Notes: generated by a model not told the origin, from the sequence alone. Positions 1 to 9,452 are shown, counted from the stretch's first letter. The stretch: 40,313 bases of DNA from Myxococcales bacterium (GCA_020633515.1 JACKDM010000046.1:1-40313), one strand, 5' to 3'. Program-made: numbers and translations.

Positions 1-938
1 GCGATCGCGTCGGCCCGCGCCTGCGCCGCCGCGAAGCGCGCCGCCTCGTCGGGTCCGCCCCCGTCCGGCGCCGGCGGGGCTGCGTCCACCCGGATCGCGC
101 GCCCGGCGTAGACCGCGCCCTTGCGGATGCCGGTCACCTGCGCCACATGGAACCCGTCGCGCCCCTCGATCACCGGGCTGATCTCACCCACCGCGAGCGC
201 CGCGATCGCGTCGTCGTACTTCTGCCCGAAGCGCCCCGACCACAGCGTGCCCAGATCACCGCCCGCCGCCGCGCCCGGCGCGTCGGAGCGCGCCTTCGCC
301 AGCGCCGCGAAGTCGTCGCCCGCCGCGAGCTTCGACCGGAGCTCGGCCGCGGTGTACCGCGCGTCGGCGACGATCGCGTCCTTCTCCTGCTGGTACTCGG
401 CGCGCCCGTAGAACCGCGACGCCGCCGGGTTGGTGCTGATGAGGATGTCGCTCACCCGCCGCTCGACGCCGCCCTCGCCGAAGCGCAGCTCGAAGAGCTT
501 GCGCACCTGCGCCTCGTCGACCTCGGCCGCGAGGAGCTGCTCGACGAGCCGCCGCACCCGGAAGCGCGCGCCGACGCCCTGCCGCCAGTCGTCGATCGTC
601 AGCCCGTAGCCCGCGAGCTGCTCCGCGAACGCCGCCGCGTCGCCGCGGAACCGACCCTGCACCACCCGCCGCTCCTCCTCTTCGATCGCCGCCTCGACCG
701 CGGCGGGGTCGACCGTGATCCCCCGCGCCGCCGCCCGCTTCTCGACCAGCCGGCGCTCGACGAAGCGGGGGAAGAAGGCGTCGCCCTGCGCCTCGATCAG
801 CGCGTCGACATAGACCGACCGCGGCACCGCCTCGCCGTCGACGACCGCCACCACCGGATCGGGCGGGGCCGCGTCGCGGCAGGCGGACAGGGTGAGGAGG
901 GCGGTCAGGGCACAGAGGCGAGCGGACAAGCGCGACAT
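1..938 (-). CDS. Parvulin-type peptidyl-prolyl isomerase lipoprotein (C-terminus beyond window)
   Basis: This is a probable periplasmic, membrane-anchored foldase that isomerises prolyl bonds in exported proteins. The N-terminus MSRLSARLCALTALLTLSAC is a lipoprotein signal with lipobox LSAC. A helical SurA/PrsA-like segment follows (about residues 30-150), containing the pattern VVDGEAVPRSVYVDAL typical of these chaperones. A PpiC rotamase domain comes next, with GGDLGTLWSGRFGQKYDDAI and IEGRDGFHVAQVTG. The ATG at 938 is the first start in frame and places the lipobox correctly. The gene runs off position 1, so the rotamase end is missing. It is transcribed divergently from the tRNA gene. The family assignment is firm; its client proteins cannot be read from sequence. 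Confidence 0.85.
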   Translation of the reverse strand, partial: MSRLSARLCALTALLTLSACRDAAPPDPVVAVVDGEAVPRSVYVDALIEAQGDAFFPRFVERRLVEKRAAARGITVDPAAVEAAIEEEERRVVQGRFRGDAAAFAEQLAGYGLTIDDWRQGVGARFRVRRLVEQLLAAEVDEAQVRKLFELRFGEGGVERRVSDILISTNPAASRFYGRAEYQQEKDAIVADARYTAAELRSKLAAGDDFAALAKARSDAPGAAAGGDLGTLWSGRFGQKYDDAIAALAVGEISPVIEGRDGFHVAQVTGIRKGAVYAGRAIRVDAAPPAPDGGGPDEAARFAAAQARADAI

Positions 939-1069
939 CGAATGACTCCCGGGTCCTGGGCGCGGCGATGGTGAGCGCCGACCGGCCCCCTGTCAACGGG
1001 CCGCGCCCCACGTCGGCGCCCGGTACGGCGAGCGGCGCCGATAAAATCGGAGAGTGCACAAAAAAGCGT

Positions 1070-1098
1070 TTGACTCCCGCCAGGGCCGCCCATATATT
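1070..1098 (+). promoter_or_regulatory. Sigma-70-type promoter of tRNA-Ala
   Basis: A -35 box TTGACT (1070-1075) and a -10 box TATATT (1093-1098) are separated by exactly 17 bp. The predicted transcription start near 1105 lies about 20 bp before the mature tRNA 5' end. This is the most consensus-like promoter seen in the window, and AT-rich sequence upstream of the -35 may act as an UP-like element. Confidence 0.8.
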
Positions 1099-1125
1099 CG
1101 CCGCCGCTCTCGCAAGCAATCCCGT

Positions 1126-1201
1126 GGGGCAGTAGCTCAGCTGGGAGAGCACTTGACTGGCAGTCAAGAGGTCAGGGGTTCGATCCCCCTCTGCTCCACC
1201 A
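1126..1201 (+). tRNA. tRNA-Ala (anticodon GGC)
   Basis: The 76-nt cloverleaf begins GGGGCAG and ends CTGCTCC followed by discriminator A and an encoded CCA. The anticodon stem CTTGA/TCAAG encloses loop CTGGCAG, giving anticodon GGC, which reads GCC alanine codons, the commonest Ala codon in many genes here. The acceptor stem has the G3:U70 wobble pair that is the main identity element for alanyl-tRNA synthetase. The T-arm contains GGTTCGATCC. It is flanked by its own promoter and an intrinsic terminator, so it is a single-gene transcription unit. Confidence 0.97.
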
Positions 1202-1235
1202 AGAGGCCGACACGACATCGTGTCGGCCTCTTTTC
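1202..1235 (+). terminator. Intrinsic terminator after tRNA-Ala
   Basis: An inverted repeat begins immediately after the tRNA 3' end: the stem AGAGGCCGACACG is complementary to CGTGTCGGCCTCT across the loop ACAT, and TTTT follows. This is a textbook rho-independent terminator. Confidence 0.9.
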
Positions 1236-1688
1236 GTTTCGAAGCCCGCGCGCCGATCCCGGCGACGCCGCGTCCGCCCGGCGCTCCATCCGCACGGTGC
1301 CGTATCCGCCCGGGTGCACCTTCTTTCCCTGGATCTCCGCCGCGCCTCCCGACATCATCCCGTCGAGCTCGCGTCACCCGGTTTTGCGGAAACGATCCCC
1401 CGACTTCCGCTAAGGTCCCGGGCGTCGACGCGGTGACGGGATGCGTGACCCCCCGAAGAAGCGCACGCTCCCGACACGCACAGCACATTCCGGGGTTGGA
1501 TCGCGCCGGCCCGGCGCGCGCGATCCGACCGACGCCGACCCTGATCGGCAGCGACCGCGAGCGGCGGTCCGACCCGGCGAGAACAGCACGAGCGGCGAGT
1601 CGCGCCCGGGGCGCGGGCACGCCGAGGAGCGCCGCGCACGGCGGCGCGCGCCCGATTGGTTCACGACAAACGAGCGGAGTCGATTTCC
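1236..1688. other. Intergenic stretch before the first large lipoprotein gene
   Basis: There is no convincing gene in these 453 bp. The reading frames that cross it lack a Shine-Dalgarno sequence and are shadows. A weak extracytoplasmic-sigma-like pair, GGAAAC near 1388 and CTAAGG near 1410 with about 16 bp between, could drive the downstream gene but is not strong enough to call. A clear ribosome-binding site GGAG (1676-1679) precedes the ATG at 1689. Confidence 0.5.
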
Positions 1689-4600
1689 ATGACTCGATGG
1701 CGGTGCCGGTTCCTCCTCGTCGCGCTCGGCGCGGTGGGGATGTTGGCGATGGGGTGCGACGACGCGGACCCCTCGGAGCGCGGATCGGATGCGTTCGTGC
1801 GCACCGACATGGCGGGCGGCGCGGGCGGCGAGGGCGGGATCGGCGGCGAGGGCGGGATCGGCGGTGAGGGTGGGATCGGCGGCGAGGGCGGGATCGGCGG
1901 TGAGGGCGGGATCGGCGGGGAGGGGGGCGAGGGCGGCGTCGGTGGGGAAGGCGGCGAGGGCGGCGTCGGCGGGATCGGCGGGGAAGGGGGCGAGGGCGGC
2001 GTCGGCGGCGAGGGCGGCGTCGGCGGCGAGGGCGGCTTCGGCGGTGAGGGCGGCGCGGGCGGCGAGATCCCCTGCGGCCCCGAGCCCGAGATCGAGAGCT
2101 GCGAGGGCGTCGCGTTTCGGCCCTGCGAGCCGGTCGTCGGTCAGAACGGCGCGGCGCTCATCCGCGGCACCATCGTCACCGACAGCCGGCTGATCTGCGA
2201 CGGCGAGGTCCTCGTCGACCGCGACAGCCGCCGCATCATCTGCGTCGGCGAAGATTGCAGCGGCGAGGCGCTCGCCGCGCGCGCCTCGGTCGTGTGCGCC
2301 GACATCGTGATGCCGGGCATCATCGACCCCCACAACCACATGAGCTACAACACGCTGCCCCGCTGGCAGCACGACCGCCTCTTCGACAACCGCGACGCGT
2401 GGCGCAGCCCGCTCGGCGGCGAGATGTACGACGCGCTCCCCGAGCCGACCGATCCGGTCGCGGCGCGCTACAACGAGATCCGCCTCCTCCTCGCCGGCAC
2501 CACCTCGGTCCACAAGGCGCAGGACACCCCGTCGAGCCACGACTTCGCGCGCAACCTCGACCGCGCCGACGACGCCCACGGGCTCGGCTACGACGACTTC
2601 GCGTTCTACGAGTGCGTCTTCCCGCTCGCCGACTCCTGCCCCACCCCGCCCGACTACCGCACCGGTCAGCGCATACCCGAGCGGATCTACGCCGCCCACC
2701 TCGCCGAAGGCATCGATCCCGGCACCCGCGCCGAGTTCGGCGAGTTCGCCGACGACGGCCAGCTCGGACCGCGGACCACGCTCATCCACTGCACCGCCTG
2801 CGAGGGCCCCGAGTTCACCCGGATGCGCGCCGTCGGCGCGAAGCTCGTGTGGTCGCCGCAGTCGAACCTCGAGCTCTACGGCCAGACCACCGACGTCGCG
2901 ACCGCGCTCAACATGGGGCTGACCGTCGCGCTCGGCACCGACTGGACGCCCTCGGGCGCGATGAACCAGCTCGGCGAGATGAAGTGCGCGCAGCACGTCA
3001 GCCAGACCTGGCTCGGCGGCCGCGTCGACGACCGCCGCATCGTGCGGATGGTGACCGATCAGGCCGCGCGCGCGATGGGCGTCGGCGACCTCATCGGGCG
3101 GCTGCGGCCCGGCATGTTCGCCGACGTGCTCGCGCTCGGCGACGGTGACCCCGCCACCCCCGACGTCGACCGCGCTCGGCCCTACGCCGCGATCGTCGCC
3201 GCCGAGGCCCCCGACGTGCGCGCCGTCTTCATCGGCGGCGTCGCCTACTACGGCGACGCCGACGCGCTCGACCCGATGGTGCGCTGGAACGACCTCTGCG
3301 ACACGATCGACATCTGCGGCGTCGAGAAGCAGGTCTGCATCCGCACCCAGGCCGGCGCGGGCAACCCCAACAACGCCGGCGACTGGCCCCGCTTCGGGCT
3401 CGGCGAGATGGTCGCCTACCTCGAGCGCGTCATCCGCGGGCTCGCCCCGGCCAACCTCGACCCCGATCTCGCCTACATCTACGAGCTCTACCCGGCCTAC
3501 GAGTGCGCCTCGACCTTCCGCTGCGAGATCGGCAACGACCACGTCAGCGGCGCCATCGGCGCCTCGGACGCCGACGGCGACGACGTCGCCGACGACGTCG
3601 ACAACTGCCCGGCGGTGTTCAACCCCAACCAGGGCGACCTCGACGCCGACGGCGCGGGGGACGCCTGCGACACCTGCCCGTGGGCCGTCGAGGAGTGCCC
3701 CTGCGCGGTGCCGGCGGCCGACGACCTCGACGCCGACGGCGTGGGCGCCGAGGCCGACAACTGCCCCGAGACCAACAACCCCGGCCAGGAGGACGCCGAC
3801 GGCGACGGCAAGGGCGACGTCTGCGACTACTGCCCCGAGTCGCCCGACGGCGGCGACCAGGGCTGCCCGGCGACGATCCCGGCGCTCAAGCGGCTCGAGA
3901 TCCCGATCGGCGTCACCGTCGAGGTGCGCGGCGTGGTCACCGCGGTCGTGCCCGCGAGCGCGCCCGGCCAGCAGCCGGGGAGCTTCTTCATGGAGAGCGC
4001 GCCCGGCGAGGGCGTCGACCCCGCGGCGGGCTGGCACGGGCTCTATGTCTACATGGGCGCCCGCGCCGACGGCGTCGCGGTGCCCGCGGTCGGCGACCAC
4101 GTCGAGGTCGTCGGCGTGCAGAATGTCTACTTCGGGCAGGTGCAGGTCTTCGAGGTCGGCCGGGTCGAGGTCCTCGACGCCGCCGAGCCGCTCGCGCCGC
4201 CGGTCGAGGTGACGCCCACCGGACTGCTCGCGCGCGGCGCCGAGCTCGAGGCGCAGCGGGTCTGCACCGGGCCGGTCGTCGTCACCGACATCGCGCCCGC
4301 GCCCGGCGGCGGCGATCGCCCGCCGACCAACGAGTTCGTCGTCACCGCCGCCGACGAAGAGAGCGGCGTCCGCGTCGACGATCTGCTCTACCTCGCCGAA
4401 GACATCGCGCCCGGCGACCGCTTCTCGGCGGTCTGTGGCGTGCTCCGGCTCGCCAACGACAACTACAAGATCGAGCCCCGCGACGCCGACGACCTCGTGC
4501 CCGGCCCGCCGGTCGTCGAGTCGATCACCCCCGCGGTGAGCTTCATCCGCGTCGGCGACGAGGGCGTGCCCGCCGGCCTCGACGGCGCGCCGCTCGAGGT

Positions 4601-5606
4601 CGTGCTCAGCCGGCCCGCGCCGGCGGGCGGGATCGAGGTCGCGGTGCTCGTCGACGACCCGGCGCTGCTCGCGCTCGTCGAGCCGCTCGTCATCCCCGAG
4701 GGCGCCGATCGCGCGTTCCTCGGCTTCACCGCGCTCGCCGAGGGCGAGGCCCGGATCAGCGCCGTGACCGCCGACCAGGAGGCGCCGGCCGAGGCGACGG
4801 TGCGGGTGCTCGCGCTCGACGCCGCCCCGAGCGCGCTCGTGATCGAGCCCGCCGAGCTGACGCTCCAGCTCGGTGAGGTCGCGCTGATGCGGCTGAGCTT
4901 CGACCTGCCGCTCGCCGAGCTCACCACGGTGACGATCGCGGCCTCGGCCGACGGGGTCGTCTTCGCGCCGGTCGAGCTCGAGCTCGACGCGGGCGCCGCC
5001 TCGGCCGAGTTCGAGGTCGAGGCCATCGCCGCTGGCGAGGTCACCCTGACCGCGACCGCCGGCGAGCTCGTCGCCGAGGCCACCATCACCGTCGTCGACC
5101 TCCCGTCGGATCCGATCCTGACCGAGGTCAACTACGACATGGCCGGCAACGAGAACCTCGAGTTCGTCGAGATCCACAACCCCGGCGGCGCGCCCGCCGC
5201 GCTCGCCGGGGTGCGGATCGAGCTCGTCAACGGCAGCAACAACCAGGTCTACAAGCGGGTCGAGCTCGACGGCCTCATCCCGGCGGGCGGCTACCTCGTC
5301 GTCGGCGACGCGGCGGTCGAGGCGCGCATGGCGGCGGGCGGGCGCTTCGTCGCCTGGGCGTCGGCCAACGACCAGCACGACATCCAGAACGGCGACCCGG
5401 ACGGCGTGCGGCTGATGCGGGGCGACACCCGCCTCGACGGCGTCGTCTACGCCCGCGGCTCGATCCCGAGCGTCACCGACGAGCCGGCCGCGCCCGACGA
5501 CCCGAACGACGGCGCCGATCAAGCGATCGGGCGCTGCCCGAGCGCCGCCGGCGCGCCGTGGCTGCTGCTGCCGATGTCGCCCGGGGCCCGCAACACCTGT
5601 CCTTGA
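1689..5606 (+). CDS. Surface lipoprotein: amidohydrolase + TSP3 + OB-fold-like + Ig-like + lamin-tail domains (paralog 1)
   Basis: The product (1305 aa) starts with a lipoprotein signal ending LAMGC. A Gly/Glu repeat linker (about 40-130) is followed by an amidohydrolase domain of the ATZ/TRZ-deaminase type (about 150-535). Its metal ligands are all visible: HNH at about 214-216, His in AHLAEG near 337, His in LIHCTAC near 367 and Asp in GTDWTPSG near 418. Two thrombospondin type 3 calcium repeats (about 626-714, DVDNCPAVFNPNQGDLDADG) come next, then an OB-fold-like domain resembling those of secreted nucleases (FFMESAPG...GLYVYM...VGDHVEVVG), two Ig-like segments and a lamin-tail domain (from about 1142, ILTEVNYDMAGNENLEFVEI). 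It probably hydrolyses or deaminates a small cyclic substrate at the cell surface; the substrate is unknown. ATG 1689 is chosen over an upstream frame start because of GGAG 9 bp before it. The next gene is a paralog 42 bp downstream. Confidence 0.85.
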   Translation: MTRWRCRFLLVALGAVGMLAMGCDDADPSERGSDAFVRTDMAGGAGGEGGIGGEGGIGGEGGIGGEGGIGGEGGIGGEGGEGGVGGEGGEGGVGGIGGEGGEGGVGGEGGVGGEGGFGGEGGAGGEIPCGPEPEIESCEGVAFRPCEPVVGQNGAALIRGTIVTDSRLICDGEVLVDRDSRRIICVGEDCSGEALAARASVVCADIVMPGIIDPHNHMSYNTLPRWQHDRLFDNRDAWRSPLGGEMYDALPEPTDPVAARYNEIRLLLAGTTSVHKAQDTPSSHDFARNLDRADDAHGLGYDDFAFYECVFPLADSCPTPPDYRTGQRIPERIYAAHLAEGIDPGTRAEFGEFADDGQLGPRTTLIHCTACEGPEFTRMRAVGAKLVWSPQSNLELYGQTTDVATALNMGLTVALGTDWTPSGAMNQLGEMKCAQHVSQTWLGGRVDDRRIVRMVTDQAARAMGVGDLIGRLRPGMFADVLALGDGDPATPDVDRARPYAAIVAAEAPDVRAVFIGGVAYYGDADALDPMVRWNDLCDTIDICGVEKQVCIRTQAGAGNPNNAGDWPRFGLGEMVAYLERVIRGLAPANLDPDLAYIYELYPAYECASTFRCEIGNDHVSGAIGASDADGDDVADDVDNCPAVFNPNQGDLDADGAGDACDTCPWAVEECPCAVPAADDLDADGVGAEADNCPETNNPGQEDADGDGKGDVCDYCPESPDGGDQGCPATIPALKRLEIPIGVTVEVRGVVTAVVPASAPGQQPGSFFMESAPGEGVDPAAGWHGLYVYMGARADGVAVPAVGDHVEVVGVQNVYFGQVQVFEVGRVEVLDAAEPLAPPVEVTPTGLLARGAELEAQRVCTGPVVVTDIAPAPGGGDRPPTNEFVVTAADEESGVRVDDLLYLAEDIAPGDRFSAVCGVLRLANDNYKIEPRDADDLVPGPPVVESITPAVSFIRVGDEGVPAGLDGAPLEVVLSRPAPAGGIEVAVLVDDPALLALVEPLVIPEGADRAFLGFTALAEGEARISAVTADQEAPAEATVRVLALDAAPSALVIEPAELTLQLGEVALMRLSFDLPLAELTTVTIAASADGVVFAPVELELDAGAASAEFEVEAIAAGEVTLTATAGELVAEATITVVDLPSDPILTEVNYDMAGNENLEFVEIHNPGGAPAALAGVRIELVNGSNNQVYKRVELDGLIPAGGYLVVGDAAVEARMAAGGRFVAWASANDQHDIQNGDPDGVRLMRGDTRLDGVVYARGSIPSVTDEPAAPDDPNDGADQAIGRCPSAAGAPWLLLPMSPGARNTCP
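1810..2070 (+). repeat. Tandem 18-bp repeats encoding a Gly-Glu linker
   Basis: Near-identical 18-bp units of the form GGCGAGGGCGGGATCGGC follow one another at the start of the tract, then become less regular. They encode GEGGIG/GEGGVG blocks just after the lipidated Cys of paralog 1. The tract probably forms a flexible spacer between membrane and enzyme. Such repeats are prone to length change by slippage. Confidence 0.85.
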
Positions 5607-5648
5607 CCGCGCGCCGCGGGCGCTGGCCCACGACCACGAGGAGGACCC

Positions 5649-8600
5649 GTGCCGACACGAAGCGAGCGGAGCAGCGGGTCCGGGCGCGCCCTCCTCGGGT
5701 GCGTCCTCGCCGCGTGGGTCGTCGGCTGCACCGGCGAGCCGCCGCCCGATGACACCCGGCGGCTCTTGCCGGTCGACGCCGGGCGCGACGTCGCCGCCGA
5801 GCCAGAGCCCGACGCCGGCGGCGACGCCGGACCCGGAGCCAGCGACGCCGGCCGCCCCGACGCCGCGCCCGACGCCGACCGCGGCCTCGACGGATCGGTC
5901 GACGGCGACCTCGGCCCCGACCCGGATCCCGAGCCCGACGCCGGCGCCGACCTCGGCCCCGAACCCGAGCCCTGCGGCCCCCCGCCGCCGCCCGCCGACT
6001 GCGCCGGCGTCGCCTTCCGCCCCTGCGCCCCCCGCGCCGGCCAGAACGGCGCCGCGATCATCCGCGGCACCCTCGTCACCGGCGACCGCGTCATCTGCGA
6101 CGGCGAGGTGCTCGTCGACCGCGACACCCGCCGCATCGCCTGCGTCGGCGAAGACTGCGCCGACCACCCCCGCGCCGCCGGCGCCGCCGTCATCTGCGCC
6201 GACGTCGTGCTGCCCGGCCTCATCGACCCCCACAACCACCTCAGCTACAACACGCTCCCCCGCTGGCGCCACGACCGGCTCTACCAGCACCGCGACGACT
6301 GGCGCGGCCCGCTCGGCGACCAGATGTACGACGCCCAGCCCTCCCGCCGCGGCGTCGCCGCCCGCTACGCCGAGCTGCGCCTGCTCCTCGCCGGCACCAC
6401 CGCGGTGCACAAGGCCGAAGACAACACCGCCAGCCACGACCTCGTGCGCAACCTCGACCGCGCCGAAGACGCCCACGGGCTGCCCTACGACGACGACGCC
6501 TTCACCGAGTGCGTCTTCCCCCTCGCCGGGAGCTGCCGCGACCACCCCGGCGTGCGCGCGCCCGCCCGCCGCTACGTCGCCCACGTCGCCGAAGGCGTCA
6601 ACGACCGCGCCCGCAACGAGTTCGACGCCTTCGCCGCCGACGGCCAGCTCGGCCCGCAGAGCACCATCGTGCACTGCACCGCCTGCGGCCCCGACGAGTT
6701 CGCCCGCATGCGCGCCGCCGGCGCCGCGCTCGTCTGGTCGCCGCAGTCCAACCTCGACCTCTACGGCCGCACCACCGACGTCGCCACCGCGCTCAACATG
6801 GGCGTCACCGTCGCGCTCGGCCCCGACTGGACGCCATCGGGCACCATGAGCCCGCTCGCCGAGCTCAAGTGCGCGCAGGCCTACAGCGACGAATACCTCG
6901 GCGGCCGCCTCGACGACCGCACGCTGGTGCGCATGGCGACCGACCGCGCCGCCGCCGCGATGGGCGTCGGCGACCTCATCGGCCAGCTCCGGGTCGGCAT
7001 GTACGCCGACGTGCTCGCGCTCGGCGGCGTCGACCGCACCGAGCCCCACCGCGCGATCGTCGCCGCCGAGGCCACCGCGGTGCGCGCCGTCTTCATCGAC
7101 GGCGTCGCGTGGTACGGCGACGCCGACGCGCTCGACCGCTCCATCGAGCGCAACGGCCTCTGCGAAGACCTCGACATCTGCGGCGCACCCAAGCGCCTCT
7201 GCCTGCGCAACACCGCCGGCGCGCCCACCATCGGCGACGACGGCGACTGGGCCCGCTTCGGCCTCACCGAGATGGTCGCCCACCTCGGCGCCGACATCGC
7301 CGCCCGCCGCCCCGCCGGCCTCGACCCCGCGCTCGACTACATCTACAGCCTCTACCCCGCCTACGAGTGCGCCTCGACCTACGCCTGCGCGGTCACCGGC
7401 GGCGCCGGCGAGACCACCGCCGACGACGCCGACGGCGACGGCCACCCCGACCGCGCCGACAACTGCCCGGCGGTCTTCAACCCCGGCCAGCCCGACACTG
7501 ACGGCGACGGCGCCGGCGACGCCTGCGACGACTGCCCGTGGGCCGAAGAGACCTGCCCCTGCCCGGTCCCGCTCGTCGACGACGCCGACGGCGACGGCGT
7601 CAACGCCGGCCAGGACAACTGCCCGCTCGTCCAGAACCCCGACCAGGCCGACGCCGACCGCGACGGCCGCGGCGACGCCTGCGACCTCTGCCCCGACAGC
7701 GCCGGCATCGGCGGCGAACCCTGCCGCGCCACCATCCCCCGCATCAAGGGCCTGCGCCCGATCGCGCTCGGCGAGCCGGTCCGCGTCGAGGGCATCGTCA
7801 CCGCCGTCGCGCCCCCCGGCCCCGGCGTCTTCATCGAGAGCCCGCCCGGCGACGGCGTCGACCTCGCCGCCGGCGGCCACGGCCTCTACGTCTACCTCGG
7901 CGGCGACCCCCAGGCGCTCCCCGCCCGCGGCAGCCACGTCGAGATCACCGGCGCCGTCGGCGTCTACTTCGACCAGATCCAGCTCACCGCCGTCCGCCGC
8001 GTCGAGCGCCTCGCCCCCATGGCCGCCCTGCCGCCGCCCGTCGAGGCCACCCCCGCCGCGCTCACCGACCGCGCCGCCGCGCTCGAAGGCCAGCGCGTCT
8101 GCGTGCGCCGCGTCGAGGTCGTCGCCGTCGAGCTCGCCCCCGGCCCCGGCGAAGAGGCCCCCACCCACGAGTTCACCGTCGCCGCCGCGGGCGACCCCGC
8201 CGCGATCCGCGTCGACGACTTCCTCCACCGCCTCGCGCCCCCCGCCCCCGGCGACCGCTACGCCCAGATCTGCGGCGTCTGGCGCCACGCCAACGGCCAC
8301 GACCAGATCGAACCCCGCGACGCCGACGACGTCATCGCCGGCCCGCCCGAGGTCGCAGCGCTCGCCCCCGCCCGCGCCTTCATCCGCATCGGCGACATCG
8401 CCGTCCCCCGCGGCCTCGACGGCGCCCCGCTCGACGTCGTGCTCACCCGCGCCGTCACCGCCGACGACGGACCCCACCCCGTCGAGATCACCGCCGGCCG
8501 CGGCCTCGTCCTCGCCGCGCCCGTCGTCGTGCCCGTCGGCGCCGCCCGCGCCCGCGTCGCCTTCGAAGCCCGCAGCGTCGGCGAGGTCGAGATCGGCGCC

Positions 8601-9449
8601 CGCGCCGGCGATCAGGCCGCCCCCGTCACCGCCACCATCCGCGTCCTCGCCGCCGACGAACCCCCCGCCGCGCTCCGCGCCGAGCCCGAAGCGCTCCGCC
8701 TCGTCCGCGGCGAACCCGGCCCCCTCACCCTCGCGCTCGACCTCCCGCCCGCCGCCGCGATCCCCGTCGAGCTCACCATCGACCCCCCCATCGCCGCCGT
8801 CGCCGCGCCCATCGCCTTCGCCGCCGGCGACGGCCGCGTCACCGTCGAGCTCACCCCGCTCGCGCCCGGCGAAGCCACCGTCGTCGCCCGCGCCGCCGGC
8901 CTCGAGGTGCAGGTCCCGCTCGTCGTCGCCGACCCCGACCCGATCCTCACCGAGCTCGACTACGACATGCCCAACCCCGAAGACCTCGAGTTCATCGAGC
9001 TGCACAACCCCGGCGCCGTGCCCGCCCCGCTCGCCGGCGTCGTGCTCGAGCTCGTCAACGGCGGCAACGGCGAGCCCTACTACAGCCTCCCGCTCGACAC
9101 CGTCGCCGCCGCGATCCCGGCCGGCGGCTACCTCGTCGTCGGCGATCCCGGCGTCGCCGCGCTCGTGCCGCCCGAGGGCGTGATCTTCTTCGGCTGGGCC
9201 CGGGGCGGCACCGTCGGCAGCGGCATCCAGAACGGCAGCCCCGACGCCGTGCGCCTCCGCACCGCCGACCGCGTCCTCGACGGCGTCGTCTACCCGGCGG
9301 GCGCCGACCCGCTCCCCACCGTCACCGACGAGCCCAACGCCCCCGCCGACAGCGACATCGCCGGCGAAGCCATCGGCCGCTGCCCCACCGCCGGCGGCCC
9401 GTGGGCGCTCCTGCCCGCCACCCCCGGCGCCCCCAACGCCTGCCGCTGA
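5649..9449 (+). CDS. Surface lipoprotein: amidohydrolase + TSP3 + OB-fold-like + Ig-like + lamin-tail domains (paralog 2)
   Basis: This is a tandem paralog of the preceding gene (1266 aa) with the same domain order. It has a GTG start with AGGAGG just upstream and a lipobox WVVGC. Metal ligands are conserved: HNH near 194-196, AHVAEG near 311, IVHCTAC near 341 and Asp in GPDWTPSG near 393, where paralog 1 has GTDWTPSG. TSP3 repeats lie at about 590-680 and the lamin-tail domain starts near 1098. Catalytic and C-terminal parts align almost without gaps to paralog 1, but the linker after the lipobox is unrelated: Asp/Pro/Ala/Glu-rich instead of Gly/Glu repeats. Synonymous codon choice also differs, with C-ending codons and GAA much commoner. 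The 42-bp spacing suggests co-transcription. Duplication followed by divergence in linker and perhaps substrate is inferred. Confidence 0.85.
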   Translation: MPTRSERSSGSGRALLGCVLAAWVVGCTGEPPPDDTRRLLPVDAGRDVAAEPEPDAGGDAGPGASDAGRPDAAPDADRGLDGSVDGDLGPDPDPEPDAGADLGPEPEPCGPPPPPADCAGVAFRPCAPRAGQNGAAIIRGTLVTGDRVICDGEVLVDRDTRRIACVGEDCADHPRAAGAAVICADVVLPGLIDPHNHLSYNTLPRWRHDRLYQHRDDWRGPLGDQMYDAQPSRRGVAARYAELRLLLAGTTAVHKAEDNTASHDLVRNLDRAEDAHGLPYDDDAFTECVFPLAGSCRDHPGVRAPARRYVAHVAEGVNDRARNEFDAFAADGQLGPQSTIVHCTACGPDEFARMRAAGAALVWSPQSNLDLYGRTTDVATALNMGVTVALGPDWTPSGTMSPLAELKCAQAYSDEYLGGRLDDRTLVRMATDRAAAAMGVGDLIGQLRVGMYADVLALGGVDRTEPHRAIVAAEATAVRAVFIDGVAWYGDADALDRSIERNGLCEDLDICGAPKRLCLRNTAGAPTIGDDGDWARFGLTEMVAHLGADIAARRPAGLDPALDYIYSLYPAYECASTYACAVTGGAGETTADDADGDGHPDRADNCPAVFNPGQPDTDGDGAGDACDDCPWAEETCPCPVPLVDDADGDGVNAGQDNCPLVQNPDQADADRDGRGDACDLCPDSAGIGGEPCRATIPRIKGLRPIALGEPVRVEGIVTAVAPPGPGVFIESPPGDGVDLAAGGHGLYVYLGGDPQALPARGSHVEITGAVGVYFDQIQLTAVRRVERLAPMAALPPPVEATPAALTDRAAALEGQRVCVRRVEVVAVELAPGPGEEAPTHEFTVAAAGDPAAIRVDDFLHRLAPPAPGDRYAQICGVWRHANGHDQIEPRDADDVIAGPPEVAALAPARAFIRIGDIAVPRGLDGAPLDVVLTRAVTADDGPHPVEITAGRGLVLAAPVVVPVGAARARVAFEARSVGEVEIGARAGDQAAPVTATIRVLAADEPPAALRAEPEALRLVRGEPGPLTLALDLPPAAAIPVELTIDPPIAAVAAPIAFAAGDGRVTVELTPLAPGEATVVARAAGLEVQVPLVVADPDPILTELDYDMPNPEDLEFIELHNPGAVPAPLAGVVLELVNGGNGEPYYSLPLDTVAAAIPAGGYLVVGDPGVAALVPPEGVIFFGWARGGTVGSGIQNGSPDAVRLRTADRVLDGVVYPAGADPLPTVTDEPNAPADSDIAGEAIGRCPTAGGPWALLPATPGAPNACR

Positions 9450-9452
9450 GCC

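Noticed and set aside
1388..1416. Extracytoplasmic-sigma-like promoter GGAAAC...CTAAGG
   Set aside because: The match is weak and the leader would be about 270 nt; chance occurrence in GC-rich DNA is likely.
1410..9005. Minus-strand open frame of 2531 codons opposite the two lipoproteins
   Set aside because: It is the mirror of two real genes: C-ending codons leave few stops on the opposite strand. Its translation is low-complexity Gly/Ala/Asp/Arg text with no start signal or domain.
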